Positions 47,759-60,159 of a stretch of DNA of 64,000 bases are shown piece after piece. The notes under the pieces were generated by a model that was given only the letters and a program-made list of their open reading frames with translations, had not been told where the DNA came from and made no database searches. Position 1 is the first letter of the stretch, and every line of letters starts with the position of its first letter. Source of the DNA: Sphagnum compactum (lineage: Eukaryota; Bryophyta; Sphagnopsida; Sphagnales); the NCBI GenBank assembly GCA_965153455.1, contig OZ234501.1, positions 10,416,001-10,480,000 of the forward strand, given 5' to 3'. The position numbers and the translations under genes were made by a program.

Positions 47759-50500
47759 TTAGCTTTACTCTTTAGCTGTCAACCCCCCCTCCCCCCCATT
47801 AAGTAGCCCACAATTATGCGTGTGAAATACGTATCCAGCTACAATTATTGAGTTGGAGAAATAGCATCTATTTTTTTTGCAAATGTTAACTTGCTTGGCA
47901 ATAACCCTATGAATACTTCTAAATGATAGAAATCTTTTGACTCCCAAAAAGAGTTACATGATGATAGTGTAATGTTTGTGTTTGCGGTTCAATATGTTTG
48001 TTCCTAAATTATGGACATTTGTTTTTTGTTGCATTGGCTGAAAATATCCAACAAAATTATGCTTCAGCTGCACATTGAGTTAGAACTTGCAAGGATGGGA
48101 TTTATGACCTACATTTTGATTTGCAAAATTTGATTATGTTAATGTAAAACAAAGAAAAGGATTGATCTTCACCTTTCTTGGGATATATGGTTCTACAACA
48201 ATGGAATGAATGAGTTGTAAATGCTATTTTCGACCTTGGGGGGGTGGGGGGGGTGGGGAGGGGGAGATTGTTTTGGATTTTTGCTTGTTCCCAATGTGTT
48301 TCTCAACATGTTTACAATAGTCTCTCACTTTATCCCATATCCTTTGCCTTAAAGTTCTACTCTTGTAGCCTATATAACACAAGCCCAAAAGAATAGACTA
48401 ATATCTATATATTTTGGGTTTGTCCAAAACTTGATTAATATTTTTTTGTGATGGGCCAATCAATGATGCCCATTGGAAAAAAAAAAAAAAACTTTGGAGG
48501 CCCTCACAACTATTTAATGTGACTCACACATATGGATAACCTGGTTATAATCCAATAAATGCATGTTGGGTTTAAGGTTCCGTAATTTAGGGAATCAGTT
48601 GCCCACTTACCCCAAGCTTTGTATATTTGGACCATATACAGAGCTCTGGCAAAAGGTGAGTTTACTCAAGGGACATTGACATGTGCTGTCATTGCATCTA
48701 GGGAAGTTCATTTTCTATATATACTTCAGCAATAATTGGTGTTCACTCTTTCAAAACATTGGACCCAAGGTTTTTAGATACATACTTGGTAGGCCCAGCT
48801 TGCAAATTGGAAAGACAACATATTACAAATTGGCATTGAAGGGATGGGAAAAAAATTATGGTTTTCTTTTTTGGGAAGGATTTGTGTTTGGATATAACTT
48901 CAACTATTCAAGGTGGGAAATTTAAGTGCTTTGCACACAAGAAAAAGAAATTTTTATACAACATGGTTATAGCTAGGCACATAGTTGCCTGCAAAATGAA
49001 GTTTGTGAATGATTGAATTCTCCAACCTAATTTCCACTGTAAAATTTGTGAACTTGTAGGAAATGAAATCAAGTGCACAACCAATTTATTATGAAAGAAA
49101 GAAATTGTCTAGAAAGCCTTTGTTGCTCTTAATGTGTAGCATTTCAATTCCGGAAACTTGGACTTCATCAAAATATAACAAATATATGGGTCATAACCAG
49201 GTGGTTCTCACTTTTTCTAAGACTTGCTGAGTGTGGTTCTTGCAATTTCGAAGAACTAGCTTGGTTAGTATGGCCAATTGTAATTTTGAATCCATGTTAT
49301 CATGGGATTTGGCAGATTACTGTAGAGTCTGCACCATTCTATTTCCGAATACAGGAACATTAAAACCTACAAGAATTTTTTCAGTGTAATTTGGAGGAAC
49401 CTTACAGAGCAAATTTTTTTGTCTGCAAAAGGTGAGCCTTTCAATAAGCACAAAATGACTGTAGGAGCAAGCATTTCGCTTTTTGAAATGGTCACCCTCT
49501 TTGTTTCCTCTTCTTTTTGCGGTGATACCCGGTACCTGAAAAAATGGAAAAAATAAAAATAAAATTTGTTGTAGGTTGTTACTCTGGGTAATGCCCTAGG
49601 GGCAAGGTGTTCCTCATGTAAGCACCAACTGGACTTCCGCCTACATATAATGTGGGTGTTACTCATGAACTTTTGGAAGTAATTCATATTCTAATGAGGA
49701 GGGTATATAAGATGGCTGCTCAAATGCAGGGGCTGATAATTGGAGTAAGCCTCTCTGAGAAAATTGGAAGGAATCTCAGAAGAGACATATGTACGTGTGG
49801 AAATTGGGATGAATCTCAGAAGCTTAAACATATAGCCTATATATGTATATTTATGTTGAACACTGTTGTGGAACCATGGTCCTTTGGGAGTTCTATAAAT
49901 AATTCATCATTTGGAAAAACACTAGCCTGGTGCATTTTCCCAAATCCTCAGATCAGAGGTGAGAGAAGTAAGAAATGGGGCAATAATGCTAATCAGTGCA
50001 CAAGTACAGATGTACCACCTGAGCACCTTGTAAAACAGCAACTCTGTGAAGAAGATTTAGAGTTGCTTTGAACATCACTCAGCAATCAGCATCTAGTCAG
50101 CTTGCTTTTTGTGCACTGGCTCTGTGTCAGGTGACAAAAAGAGTCAGTATACAGGAGTAGGTATTTGGTTGTAAGCTTTTCAATAGAACATGCCACTATT
50201 CATAGGCATTACGAAGCAAGTGGACCAAAGTGCTTTTGAACCTGAATAAAAGCTTCATTATAGTCCAACGTCCTTTGCTCCAGGCACAGAAATCACCAAG
50301 TGAGTAAGCCCCCCAAGAGGCACCCAAACAGAAAATCAAATACATTTATGCAGGAGCTCATTGTAAATTTTTAATGAAAAGATTTGTTCATTTGCAATGG
50401 AGCTACATCAGATCCTTGTCATCTGCACTGTCTGGAGAAAGATCACCCATGATCTAAATAAGCAATTAATTAATGTTACATTCTTCTAGAGAATTGTGTT
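47759..50500. other. Gene-free spacer with G-rich tract
   Basis: No recognised gene. C-run CCCCCCCTCCCCCCC lies near 47,785-47,800. A G-rich tract with runs of 5-9 G lies at about 48,238-48,266. A short direct repeat around GAATCTCAGAAG is near 49,770 and 49,809. A 139-codon plus frame from 49,652 has no recognised domain. Confidence 0.45.
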
Positions 50501-51404
50501 TTGGTGTTTGGGGGTGTTATGTTTTCTCCACAAAACTTTCCCATACTCTTATATTTCTAACTATATATTGAAAATCTAAGCAGGGTTTTCGCACACTCCC
50601 TCACTGTGAGTGGATGAGTTGAGACGAAGTGGATCTGAGATTGGCAGTATATCAAGCCAAACATACCTAGATCCAGAAGAGGAGCTTGACCTTCGAAGGG
50701 TTGTGAAACAAAACATGGTAATCCAACCTTGGAGCAACTAAGGCATATCTCCAATAATGATACCTGATAGGTCCTTATGTGTATATCAGATTCTTGCACT
50801 CAGATTTCAGATTTCCCCTTTCTTGTGCCTAGATTGGGTCACTAGGAACTAAAGAATGAGAGGAAGCCAGGGGTGTGGAAACAGGATAAACTATGTTCTT
50901 GGCTCCAGATGTGATAAATCACTGGAACTTATACAGATTCTGCTAAGGTGCTTTGAAATCAAAGTTGAATGTGACATGTGACTTCATTCTCATGAATCGG
51001 CTATCATCAATTTGGATTACCTACAGCCTGATTCTTGAACAAACGTTCTTGTCTGCTGGAGTATGAACTCAACTCCACTGTGGTATTCCTAAAACTTAGC
51101 AGATTGGAACTGTAAGAGGCAGGCAAACCATCATAACTTCCTCTTGATGAGGATGGATAGCACCTGCCTACAAGACTGCTACCTCATGTCTCCCTCAACC
51201 CACTCCGCTCCTCAAATGATTAATAACCTATCCCCATCACACTTGATCCCAGTTGCACCACTGGATTCTCCACAACCAACTGCCATACACCAAATAAAAG
51301 GGAAGGACACAAAACACAGGGCTAGTCCAAAGCTTTGCATTAAAATCTGAGATTTTGTGCACTGGCAAGTTGGATTGGTAGATGTCAATGTACTCACCAC
51401 CAAA
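50501..51404. other. Spacer, probably 3' region of the unidentified minus-strand locus
   Basis: GC content is similar to the introns and exons upstream (minus strand). No exon could be defined here. Confidence 0.3.
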
Positions 51405-51460
51405 TCTGAGAACCATTAGCTTGTCCTGATTGCAGGCCACCATAGGGCTCCATTGACTTC
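51405..51460 (-). CDS. Probable exon of unidentified minus-strand gene
   Basis: Bounded by an acceptor TTTGCCCAG and a strong donor GTGAGTAC. One frame reads MVACNQDKLMVLRFG, which resembles a beta-propeller strand. The frame implied by the phase-0 exon at 51,705 instead reads KSMEPYGGLQSG, so the correct frame is undecided and a further exon may lie between. Confidence 0.3.
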
Positions 51461-51704
51461 TGGGCAAAGGTGTGCTCACGAATGCCAAAGCTATGTCACT
51501 TGTGGAAGAGGTGGAAAGCAGTTGGGGGCCTCACACCTAAATGTTTGCATAGCTAAAACCCATCTGCAGAGGTGTACTATAGATTGGAAGCATGCTCGTG
51601 AGTAGCTATGTGCAGGTAGCCTTTGGTACCATGTGCAGATATTGGACCCTTGATCTCCAGTTTTCACTTTGTCCTTGCATGGCATTCAAAGTGAAGTGTG
51701 TTAC

Positions 51705-51770
51705 CTGACAGTGCAGCTTAAACAAGGTTCCTCCTCCCTTCAGTGAGACCATAAGCTCTAGAACACCTTG
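51705..51770 (-). CDS. Probable 22-codon exon of unidentified minus-strand gene
   Basis: Exactly 66 nt between acceptor GATTCAG and donor CAG|GTAACA, in phase 0. It encodes QGVLELMVSLKGGGTLFKLHC plus Gln. Splice sites and amino-acid composition are convincing, but the family is not recognised. Confidence 0.4.
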
Positions 51771-51879
51771 CTGAATCAAATGCAGAAGGAACAACAGTAG
51801 AGCTATTGAGGCCTGCACAGGGACTGCTACATACAATTATACTATGCAGATCAAGAGACCCAGCTCTAGGTGTTGTCAG

Positions 51880-52112
51880 AAACATCAATCACTATGTGTT
51901 TAGTGATTACATCAATCACTATGTGTTTAGTGATTGCAGGAAGACCAGAGGGTGACTTGGTGAAATGCTTGCAGTCTGCCTGCACTGTCTTACAAGCATT
52001 TAGTGCAACCTGCCGACTTTGTACATCTCTGGATTTGTTCAGATGAAGCATTACATGAAGATTTCCTTCACCTGATGAAGGTGGGACAAGTGAGTGAACA
52101 TACTCTATAGCC
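51880..52112 (-). CDS. Coding-like segment with a 27-bp in-frame duplication
   Basis: The minus strand reads about 77 codons without a stop: AIEYVHSLVPPSSGEGNLHV, then HLNKSRDVQSRQVALNACK, then a tail with ITKHIVIDV twice. The doubling is an exact 27-bp tandem repeat (51,882-51,908 and 51,909-51,935), which keeps the frame. No family was recognised. It may be an exon of the same locus as 52,339-52,530. Confidence 0.3.
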
Positions 52113-52338
52113 AGGGAATAATAATGGTTATCAGCAATGGAGGCTTTCTGTGAATTGTTTCCAAAATGTGATGCACCAGCACTGTTCCATTAGAGTGACC
52201 TGTGACAAGTAGGGTTTCCTTTATATTGCAGCAGTGTGAAGGAGAGCATCACAGTGACAGGCTTGATTGACATTGTGGCAGAGTCTGCAAGTAAGTCTCT
52301 ACGTGTCAAGAAGATGTAGATTCATCCTGTGACATTAC

Positions 52339-52530
52339 CCACTGCCACATACCGGCTCATGCCTTCTTTGCCATCCTGTGGCAGCATTTGAAGACATGAT
52401 ACATCTGCATCAACCTTCATTGCTGAAATGAACTGGAAGTTCTCTGGCCAGGCCATCTTATATTGCCCCACTGGTATGTCCTCATACTCTTGCCTTGAAA
52501 ACACAGGCTCTTGATTTATTTTGCCAATAC
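52339..52530 (-). CDS. Probable 64-codon exon of unidentified minus-strand gene
   Basis: Acceptor GTTCTTCCAG|GT and donor GTGG|GTAATG bound 192 nt encoding about 63 residues, including INQEPVFSRQEYEDIPVGQY and ending MSRYVAV. The SRYVAVG ending resembles strand ends in DDB1/CPSF-A-type beta-propellers, but this is a weak resemblance only. An alternative donor CG|GTATGT lies 13 nt upstream. Confidence 0.4.
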
Positions 52531-54919
52531 CTGGAAGAACACAAATGAAGACATGCACCTCCTGTACGGGATTTTGTGGCATGGCTTGACATCAAATCAT
52601 GTGGGGGTAGTGTCAGATTAAACTCTCCCTTCTTCCAGAGTTGTAATTATCATAAGACTCATCAGCATTAGCAGTAGTCTTGAGACTACCTGTGACACTA
52701 CTTTCTGCAGAACCAACAGAGGTCAATGACCATCACTCAATGGCAATAGCTTTGCTGTGTCAGATTCGTCATGTGTCAACTTGTGACTCCCTGTATGATC
52801 AACAATGCTTTCATGATCTGATGCTAATGGATGTTCTGCTGCATCCTCCTTACAGAGATCTCAAGTGTCTGGGCTGATGCTAGCCTTTCCAAAGGAAGCC
52901 TGCTGTAATTGTATGACAAGTTCACGGAGCTGTTCAAAGTGATCTGTTTTCTTCTCCATCAATCTATGCACTTCTCTTTTAATCCTAATCAATTATCAAG
53001 GACACACCCCCCTCCCACTTTCTCATCGGGTTCTGTTTCAGGGCTCATGTGTCATACAGTGCCAAGATTGAAAAAAACATGCATGCCACAGCTCTGAGAA
53101 GAACCCAATCTTTTTCCTGTTGTGCCCATCCTTGTGGCCCAAGTGCTCTAGGATGATGAGCATGAAGAGTGTCTTCTGAGTCCCCAGTACTGGTTCTCTC
53201 TAGCCCGACAGCATGACAAACAAATCAGTGCTTGTGTCATCATATTTCTTCATCCAAATTGAAGGCTTCACCCCAATTCCCCACCTGGTATGGTCACAAA
53301 GCTTTGTTGACTGACATTATGCCATGTTCAAAGAGAAATTAAGTCACAACAAGCCTGGAAAAACAGAACAAACCATGCATGTAGATGAATGGCCTGTGTC
53401 TGCCTAAGATTTGATGCTATAATACTTAACTTTCTGTTTGTCAGAACAGAGTCTTGTTTCAGAAGGAGAGATGCTTAATACCACTCAAATATGAAATAGA
53501 TATTGACTCAGAGACATGTGTACAACCTTTCAAAGCCCACAGCAAGATTTCATGCTAAATGGCCAAAAGATTCTCAGCTCACTGTAGATGACCAGAAGAT
53601 CCTGACAACTCAAGACCTGTCTCAGTGCCTTACATCAAGAGGACTAGGAACTTGATCAAATTGGCATGCCAACTCATTCACAAACAATCAGCCATTCACC
53701 TGGTTTAAGAACAGGACCAGGAATGACGAATCCTCTTGGAACTCAGAGTGTGATTTACAGCAACCTATCAAGCCATGAAACAAAAGACAAGTGTCTCTTT
53801 TTCAGTAAATTACCTGCTGTGATGATCTGAGCGTACAGGGAGTGACCACATCGAGCAAAACCTAGCAATCCACCAAAAGCTCCAGCATCTATCCTTCTGA
53901 TCTCAAAAGTGTCAGATCAAGAAAGGGGAAATAACCTATATCCATATCACTAATACCAAAAAAAGAACTTCCAGAAGCAACATGCTGAAGCTACTATGCA
54001 GACCATAACAACCACAAAATGCATAAGAATGTTGAACTATCAGTGTGGAGTAGCATGAAGTAGGGGGCTCAAATGAGTTCTGTTCAAGTGCTCAACTTGA
54101 GTATGCAGGCCCTGCTCTCCTTTCATCAAACCAACCATTCCTGTCTAGCATATGCACCCAATACCTCTGTAAACAAAGACGCACTCACCTGCAGTGCACA
54201 AAAGAACCAAAGGATTGCACGTGATTGACAAGGAGCATATGCATTCAGTACTTTTAGACACTGACAAACACACCAGCAGTGCAAGAATGGAAACAGAGGA
54301 TTGAACATGATAGTGAAGGAGCTGGAAGAGAAACTCTTTAAAACTAAGCAAGCATTCTGTAGGAAGGGGGATGTAATCATCAGTAAAGAAATGTCATCAA
54401 ATTTGGACTGCATTACCAAATGCACATCACCTCCAGATTACACAACAATTTCCTCCTGCATGAAATTCACAAAAACCAAATACAGTAACAACAGTCATGT
54501 CAAAGCAGGCATGCCCACCACATTCACAAGCTGACAGTCCGTGACCCCCATAGCAACTTAAGGATCAGCAACATGCTGTCATCACTTATGAATTGCATGC
54601 TCTCCAGGGCATGCAGCTTCCAGATGACAATAAATGAACATCATATCCCTAGAGACAACAAACTGGAAGTGCCCAGGTCAAAATACTGCACACAATCAAA
54701 ATTGTGCAATCCTATCCAAGATTGGGTGTGAAAATACCTTCACTGCATCTTTTGATATTGAATTTTTTTTTACTTCTATGTGTTCAGATAGAAGAAGAAG
54801 AAGAAGAAACCAGTGCAATGATTGATCCAATCCCAAAAGAAGACACAAATCCACCTCCAAGTCTAATCCCTGTCTTCGTGACATCTACACAGTGAGCAAG
54901 GCAACTTAGACTTTGAGTA
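52531..54919. other. Probable introns or unresolved part of the unidentified locus
   Basis: Moderate-GC DNA resembling intron or decayed gene sequence. Frames at 54,126-54,425 (minus) and 54,634-54,895 (plus) have no recognised domain. No exon could be defined with confidence. Confidence 0.3.
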
Positions 54920-55121
54920 TCAACTCTCTCCTGTTCCACAAATGATCATCAAAGTGCCTGTCAGCCTTTTGGTAATCAATTCAACTTCCACTTCAAAGCA
55001 TTGAGTGCCAGGTGTTTTTTGCAAGAGACCATTGTAGCCATCAAATGTTACCATATTTCCAAAAAAATCATGTTGCACATTACATTGCATATTTGTGAAG
55101 GTGGTTTCCATTTGTGGTATC
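54920..55121 (-). CDS. Probable terminal exon of unidentified minus-strand gene
   Basis: After an acceptor TTTCATTCAG the minus strand encodes about 66 residues ending in a stop at 54,920. It includes METTFTNMQCNVQHDFFG and TPGTQCFEVEVELITKRLTG. The composition is protein-like with alternating hydrophobics (beta strands). If it is a last exon, it belongs to a different gene from the exons at 51.4-52.5 kb. Family not recognised. Confidence 0.3.
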
Positions 55122-55484
55122 CTGAATGAAACATGACAGCTGCAGAATCATCTTTTGCTTATAAGACTATGCAACAAGAAATGTTTAGGTGATAATATGA
55201 GTTGCAAAATGGGAAGCTGGAATTAGGGTATTAGGCAGGTGCCCTCCATTCATCCCACGTAGAAGACTTTTCCATGAATCTAGTTGTAACCAAAGAAAAT
55301 TGCAAAAACCATTTACCACTGATTAGAGGAGCAAATACTCTGGATTGTCTGCAAAGTTGATAGTGTGTCTTCTGACCTGAAATGTTATGGGGTTCCAAAG
55401 TCTACAATGCTATCTGTACAAAAGCTGCATCCTTCCTCCTCCAAAATTGAAGCTCCATGTGGATGGGTGGCACATACACATGAG

Positions 55485-57212
55485 CTAAGCAAGCTGTTGT
55501 TGCAATGGAAAGTTACGGACCACCTTCAGAATGTCAGAAAGTGTTACAACACCTAGAAGCAAACCTTGGTCATCAATCACCCATACTTGATGAACACGAT
55601 TCTGCAAAGCCTTTGACATCACTTCTTCAAGTGATGAAGTTAGAGAGCATATTACAGGAGGTGACACCATTTCCTTGCACTCAAAAGTATTCCTTGCATG
55701 GAATTCTGCTCCTATCCCAAACTGCTGTGCCCCACTTGCTCTGCCAAAGAGATCAATCATTGAAAATGATGACCAGGCCTGAAGTACTTCAGTTGTGCAC
55801 CCTCGCAAATCACTCGCTGAAAATTTGCCTACAAGTTTCATTCCACGTCCCTGTTGTTCATCACATTCAATTGTCAAATATCTCCACTTGACCTCATAAT
55901 TTGTTGGGTCAGAAACAATGAGACCATTCTTGAGTACACATGAATAAGAATCAAGACCCTGGAAAACTCAAAAGTGTGGCTGCCACCAGTGTCTTAATTA
56001 AGACAAGTATGCCTTCACATCCCTGTAGAAGATGATTTTGAAAGCAACTGCAGAGCTGTGCTAAGAACTGGTCAACTTTCTTTCAATCTTCAACAGGGCA
56101 AACAAAGCATTGTTCTCTTAGCCAAGAAATGGGACATGGATACTCACAATGACAAGCTTAGGAGCATCAGAGCTGTCAGGTACACCATCCAAGATTGCAA
56201 CAGCTGTGAGAGAGACATTGCGCATGCACTTGACAACATCCATCACCTTCATATTGCAGGGGGCAGCAAGCACACTGGTTTGTACTACGCCCAAGGTGCT
56301 TATACTGAGCCCAGTCACAAACTCCAGGTCCTTGGCATGGGTGAGCAGAAACTCCACCATGTCTGTCTGTGTCAGCATGTGATAACCTGGTGATGCTTCC
56401 ATGAGTTCCACTGGGATTTGGTTTGAATGATGCATCAGGCTCTCCACTGGAACCAAAGCTCGATGAATGCCTTTGCTCATTGGCTCCATAGCCTCATACA
56501 CCCTGACATTCATGGAAACAGCATTTGTCACAGTACCTGAAAACTAACTAGCCATAACCTCTTAAACCTGATTATAGCATTGCGTCCTCGCCATCTTACT
56601 GCAAAATGGTTCTAAGCAAATTATCATCAATTCGACAATCTCCGACGATTCTGCCTCTTTGCACCTACAGGACCTGAAGGACATGAGTTCTTGTTCCCAT
56701 TAGCATCTTCTCTTCTAGAAGAAAGAAAGTACTCTCCTCCTAACCCAGATTGCGGACGCATAAGCACATTGCAAAACCAGAAAGGACGAGAACGAAGAGC
56801 CTTACGAGGCGCTAGGGCTGATAGTCCAGAGACTGAGACCTTCACGCGAGTGACCGATAATAGAGGCGACGGTAGACGACAAACGATCCGCAAAGTCGTT
56901 CCCTTCCTCCTCGACGACGTGAATGAGGATGTCTAGCACGCTCACCATACCGATGAACTGCTTCCGCACATGTCCAGTACTCTTGTCTGCTTCCATAATC
57001 ATGGAACCTCCCGCGCCAACCCAGTGCCCAGGCGGCGCCGCAACGGGTACCGCAAGAATGCTCTTGGCCAACAATGCGTTCAGCGTGTCACCAACCGTGG
57101 CTGTGTAAGGCACCTCCACCAAGCGCCCCTTACGCTGCATTAACTGCTGCACCTTGGTGTGCTTCAACACCCCCATTTTCTCCTCCACATTCTCCTCCAT
57201 CGCTACCTCCAT
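55485..57212 (-). CDS. PV42: CBS-domain protein, SNF4/PV42-like, three exons
   Basis: Minus-strand exons 56,806-57,212, 56,148-56,502 and 55,485-55,958 give 411 aa; introns of 303 and 189 bp are GT-AG and in phase. The protein has four CBS-type repeats: one with AAPPGHWVGAGGSMI and IGMVSVLDIL (residues about 20-105), a second after SKGIHRALVPVES, a third around MDVVKCMRNVSLTAVAILDG, and a fourth ending HQVWVIDDQGLLLGVVTLSD. The APPGHW/GAGGSMI signature and order match plant PV42a/b, relatives of the SNF1-kinase gamma subunit SNF4. CBS pairs bind adenosine nucleotides; plant PV42 proteins are linked to SnRK1-type energy signalling and pollen function. Exon 2 must start at 56,502; the nearer CAG at 56,537 would break the frame, so it is a possible alternative acceptor only. 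It is downstream of a short GC-rich leader (to about 57,450). Confidence 0.9.
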
Positions 57213-57560
57213 GCTTTGCGCGCCGACAATTCACACCCAGTTGCTGCAATCTTGCTCCTCTTCTGGTACCTCTTTTGCTCCTCTGTTGCTACAATTTGGT
57301 CGTACTTTGTTGCAGAATTTGTGTTTCGATTCTGCACCTTTTCTCACTGAATTTTTCCCCTACTTTAGCTTCAAAATTCTAAATCTATGGCGTACTTTCG
57401 GTATCGATTTTGGCGATGGTGAGGAGCTTGAGAAAAGATCCTAGACAGGAGCACACTTGGCTCCGTTTCTTGGCACGAAGACACGGTTACTCGATCCTGC
57501 CAAGGTGGCGCCTCATCCCAATGGACGAATAGTGCTGAAGTATGGACGAGAGGAGGATGG
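57213..57560 (-). promoter_or_regulatory. Leader and promoter region of the PV42-like gene
   Basis: The DNA just upstream of the minus-strand ATG is GC-richer and has AAG/GAG-rich leader features to about 57,450. A reliable TATA box was not identified. Confidence 0.35.
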
Positions 57561-57781
57561 TTTTATAAAATCATCCATAGAAGTGAAAATTGGTGAAAAT
57601 GCTTAAAAAAGAGGGGGAAAAGATGGAAACTGGAAAAAGAGCAATGAAAAAGGGGAGATGTAGGTATCATGTGGGATTAAAACAAGTGCAGCAAATTGAG
57701 AAAGAGAGCAAAAACCAAGATAGAGGTAGAAAAAAACACAAATAATATTGGAAGAAAGCTTCCACAGTTCCACTCCTCAAC

Positions 57782-57924
57782 CTCATGCAAATGCCGCCTT
57801 CAGACTCAACACCCTTTTTGAATTGCCTTTCTAAAAAGTCATTTCCACTAGGTACTTGCGGATTAGCTAGTGCAACCTCAAAAGAGACCAGAATCACAAG
57901 TGCATCACACAAAAAATTTCCCAT
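57782..57924 (-). CDS. Probable exon of unidentified minus-strand gene
   Basis: The minus strand encodes LVILVSFEVALANPQ, then GNDFLERQFKKGVESEGG and ICM, ending at a donor ATGAG|GTTGAG. It is coherent and protein-like but unrecognised. It may be the downstream part of the locus with exons at 58.5-60.2 kb. Confidence 0.3.
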
Positions 57925-58527
57925 ATATAAATGCCCATATATTGCAATTCAATTTTGTTACTGAAAATCGAGGAGCAAGATTGCAATGAAACCTTAGTGG
58001 TCTTCAATGCAAAGACCCATCTTCTCAAAGCAAAGAGTATATAAACTTATACCAATATGACATATCTTCTTATGGTCAGAAGAACATGGAAAGTTCCTCA
58101 ACAGCAAGCTGGCATCCTTCTAAGCAATCACAATATGTAATCTTGAAGGAATTTGGTAAAGAAGGAATTTGAGGATAAAACTTGACAAAATGGAAACTTT
58201 TTCATAAGATTGAAGTTTAGTGAAAGCTTAACAAACTGCAGTTTCTCCATTAGGGCTAAACCAGATTCTCTGTTGCACCTTGGACAGGTTACTTGCTTTC
58301 ATCTAGATGTTCTAAAATCCAAGGCAACAATGCATTTGAATGCTCCCTGGCTGCATTTGAATGCATCTTGCACACTAATGCGGCATGCCATATGCCCTGG
58401 CAAACCCCAAAATTGTTTGGCTTTCGAAACAGCCCTGGATGTGCAGATATAGGTTTGTTCCCTAACAAACTTTCTAAGTCTGCAGATCACACATGAAACT
58501 TGGGTCACCACTTGCTCTTGCATGTAC

Positions 58528-58661
58528 CTGTAACTGGGAGCATCTCCATAGGAGATTATGAGAGTCTTCCCGGGTATGGATACCATGCCTTGTCTTCCTT
58601 CAGTTCTCATCGTGTGACATGAAGTTGGTGTGAAGAAAGTCATCTCTCCAAATTTCGTGTT
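58528..58661 (-). CDS. Probable exon of unidentified minus-strand gene
   Basis: The minus strand reads NTKFGEMTFFTPTSCHTMR, then GMVSIPGKTLIISYGDAPSY, up to a good donor CAGTTACAG|GTACATG. Its upstream border is uncertain. The family is not recognised. Confidence 0.35.
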
Positions 58662-59025
58662 GTCCTTACCACACTATGAGTCCCTTCCCATGCACCTGCT
58701 GCATAACACTAGCTACTATACAATCAACTTGATTCAACTGGAGTCCAAGAAGAAAAATGATGCAAAGTCTGTTGGTGCTGAGCTCACTTCCATTTCTTGA
58801 TGGTCCAATTGTGTTGTGTCCACAGGGATCTATTTCACCACAATCACAATTTAGACCCATGCACCTCAGGATTAAAGCTCCTCCCATTAGCCAGTATATT
58901 TGAATTGATTTAAATCATTGTGCCCCATAAAAGTGCTTTAAGATTTTGTCTATGACTTCGAGTGTTTCTCAGATTTCTACATCTCCAGACAGTAATTGCA
59001 TTGGGCCCTTCAAGCCGTTTTCTAC

Positions 59026-59134
59026 CTCACGAATTTAACATTGTCTTCAAACAGAACTTTGACAAAATCAACAGCATATGTTCTGAATGCCATTTTGCAC
59101 TCTCCGGGATGCTTATCTATTAGCCAGATCATAC
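59026..59134 (-). CDS. Probable exon of unidentified minus-strand gene
   Basis: The minus strand encodes MIWLIDKHPGECKMAFRTY, then AVDFVKVLFEDNVKFV, and ends at donor GTGAG|GTAGAA. Strongly protein-like. The acceptor is weak (GAAAAG or internal), so the 5' border is uncertain. The family is not recognised. Confidence 0.4.
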
Positions 59135-59877
59135 CTTTTCAAAAAACCATGCATGATTTTTCATGGGACATGGACCAATTTTGGTTTCTCCATAACTAGT
59201 TGAACCAGCCACATGTATGTCTTTGGGCACAAATCCCACCATCAATCCTTCTCGTACCAGAGGCCATCCTTCAGTGACTCAAAACTTAGAACCCACACCT
59301 TTCAAAAAGTCCGAGGGAATTAGAAAGTAGGAAAGATGCAGCAAAAGGAGATGAGATCACTTGTTGATGCCAATACCAATGGGGCTCAGAACCTCATGTC
59401 CCTGATGTCAATTTGATACGTAAGCCAAATTTGGATTGCTACAGCCTAGTAATCTATATAGCTTGACAAACTTCATCCAGACATGAATTCTAGTTCACTC
59501 CTCAGGTCAATGGTAAGTTTGTTGTCACTTCCTTAGTGTGCTTGAAGTCCCACCTCAGATTGAAAATTTTAGCTAGTTCATGTTTACTAAATCTATATAG
59601 ATTTGCTCAGATTTCCCATCCACTAAACTACATTGAAAATAGATCTAATAAGATATTTAGAAAAAGCAAACAAGAACTCTGGTGCAGTTGGCCACATCAG
59701 TCAGCCTCTTGTCAAACAAAGTCTTTTGTTGTCTAGCACTATGCGACTAGATAATTTGTAACTTCAAAGTTAAAACATTTGGCTGGTAAAATGGGCTATC
59801 TCATGTGTAGGTATCAATGTGATGATGGAAGCTTTATTTGAGGAAGATTTGTAGAACAAGATGTGTTTCTCATTTAC

Positions 59878-60159
59878 CTTGTATGTAAGGTCCAAAAAGA
59901 GTGCTTCAACTTCTGCCTCCTCTAGATCTCTTCCTATTCTTATCTTCTTTGGAGATAAACCAAAGTTGGACAATGCACATTTCTCAAAGAACTGCATCTG
60001 AGAAATAGGGCTTTTCTTGTCAAAAATAAGCTCTGGTGGTATGCCATACAGAGGTTCTGTCCAACAAGATACAGCCTTCCCACCTTCAAGTTTCACTTCT
60101 TTCTTCAAGTCTGTAGTTCCCAAACCACCATCTTGTACAATGAGCGACATTGTATTCAT
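59878..60159 (-). CDS. Probable coding exon, possibly first, of unidentified minus-strand gene
   Basis: 94 codons from ATG 60,159 to a donor TACAAG|GTAAAT in phase 0. The protein begins MNTMSLIVQDGGLGTTDL and contains PPELIFDKKSPISQMQFFEK and LEEAEVEALFLDLTYK. An acceptor-like CACTAG just before the ATG means it could also be internal. It looks like a genuine conserved soluble domain, but I could not name it. Confidence 0.45.
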
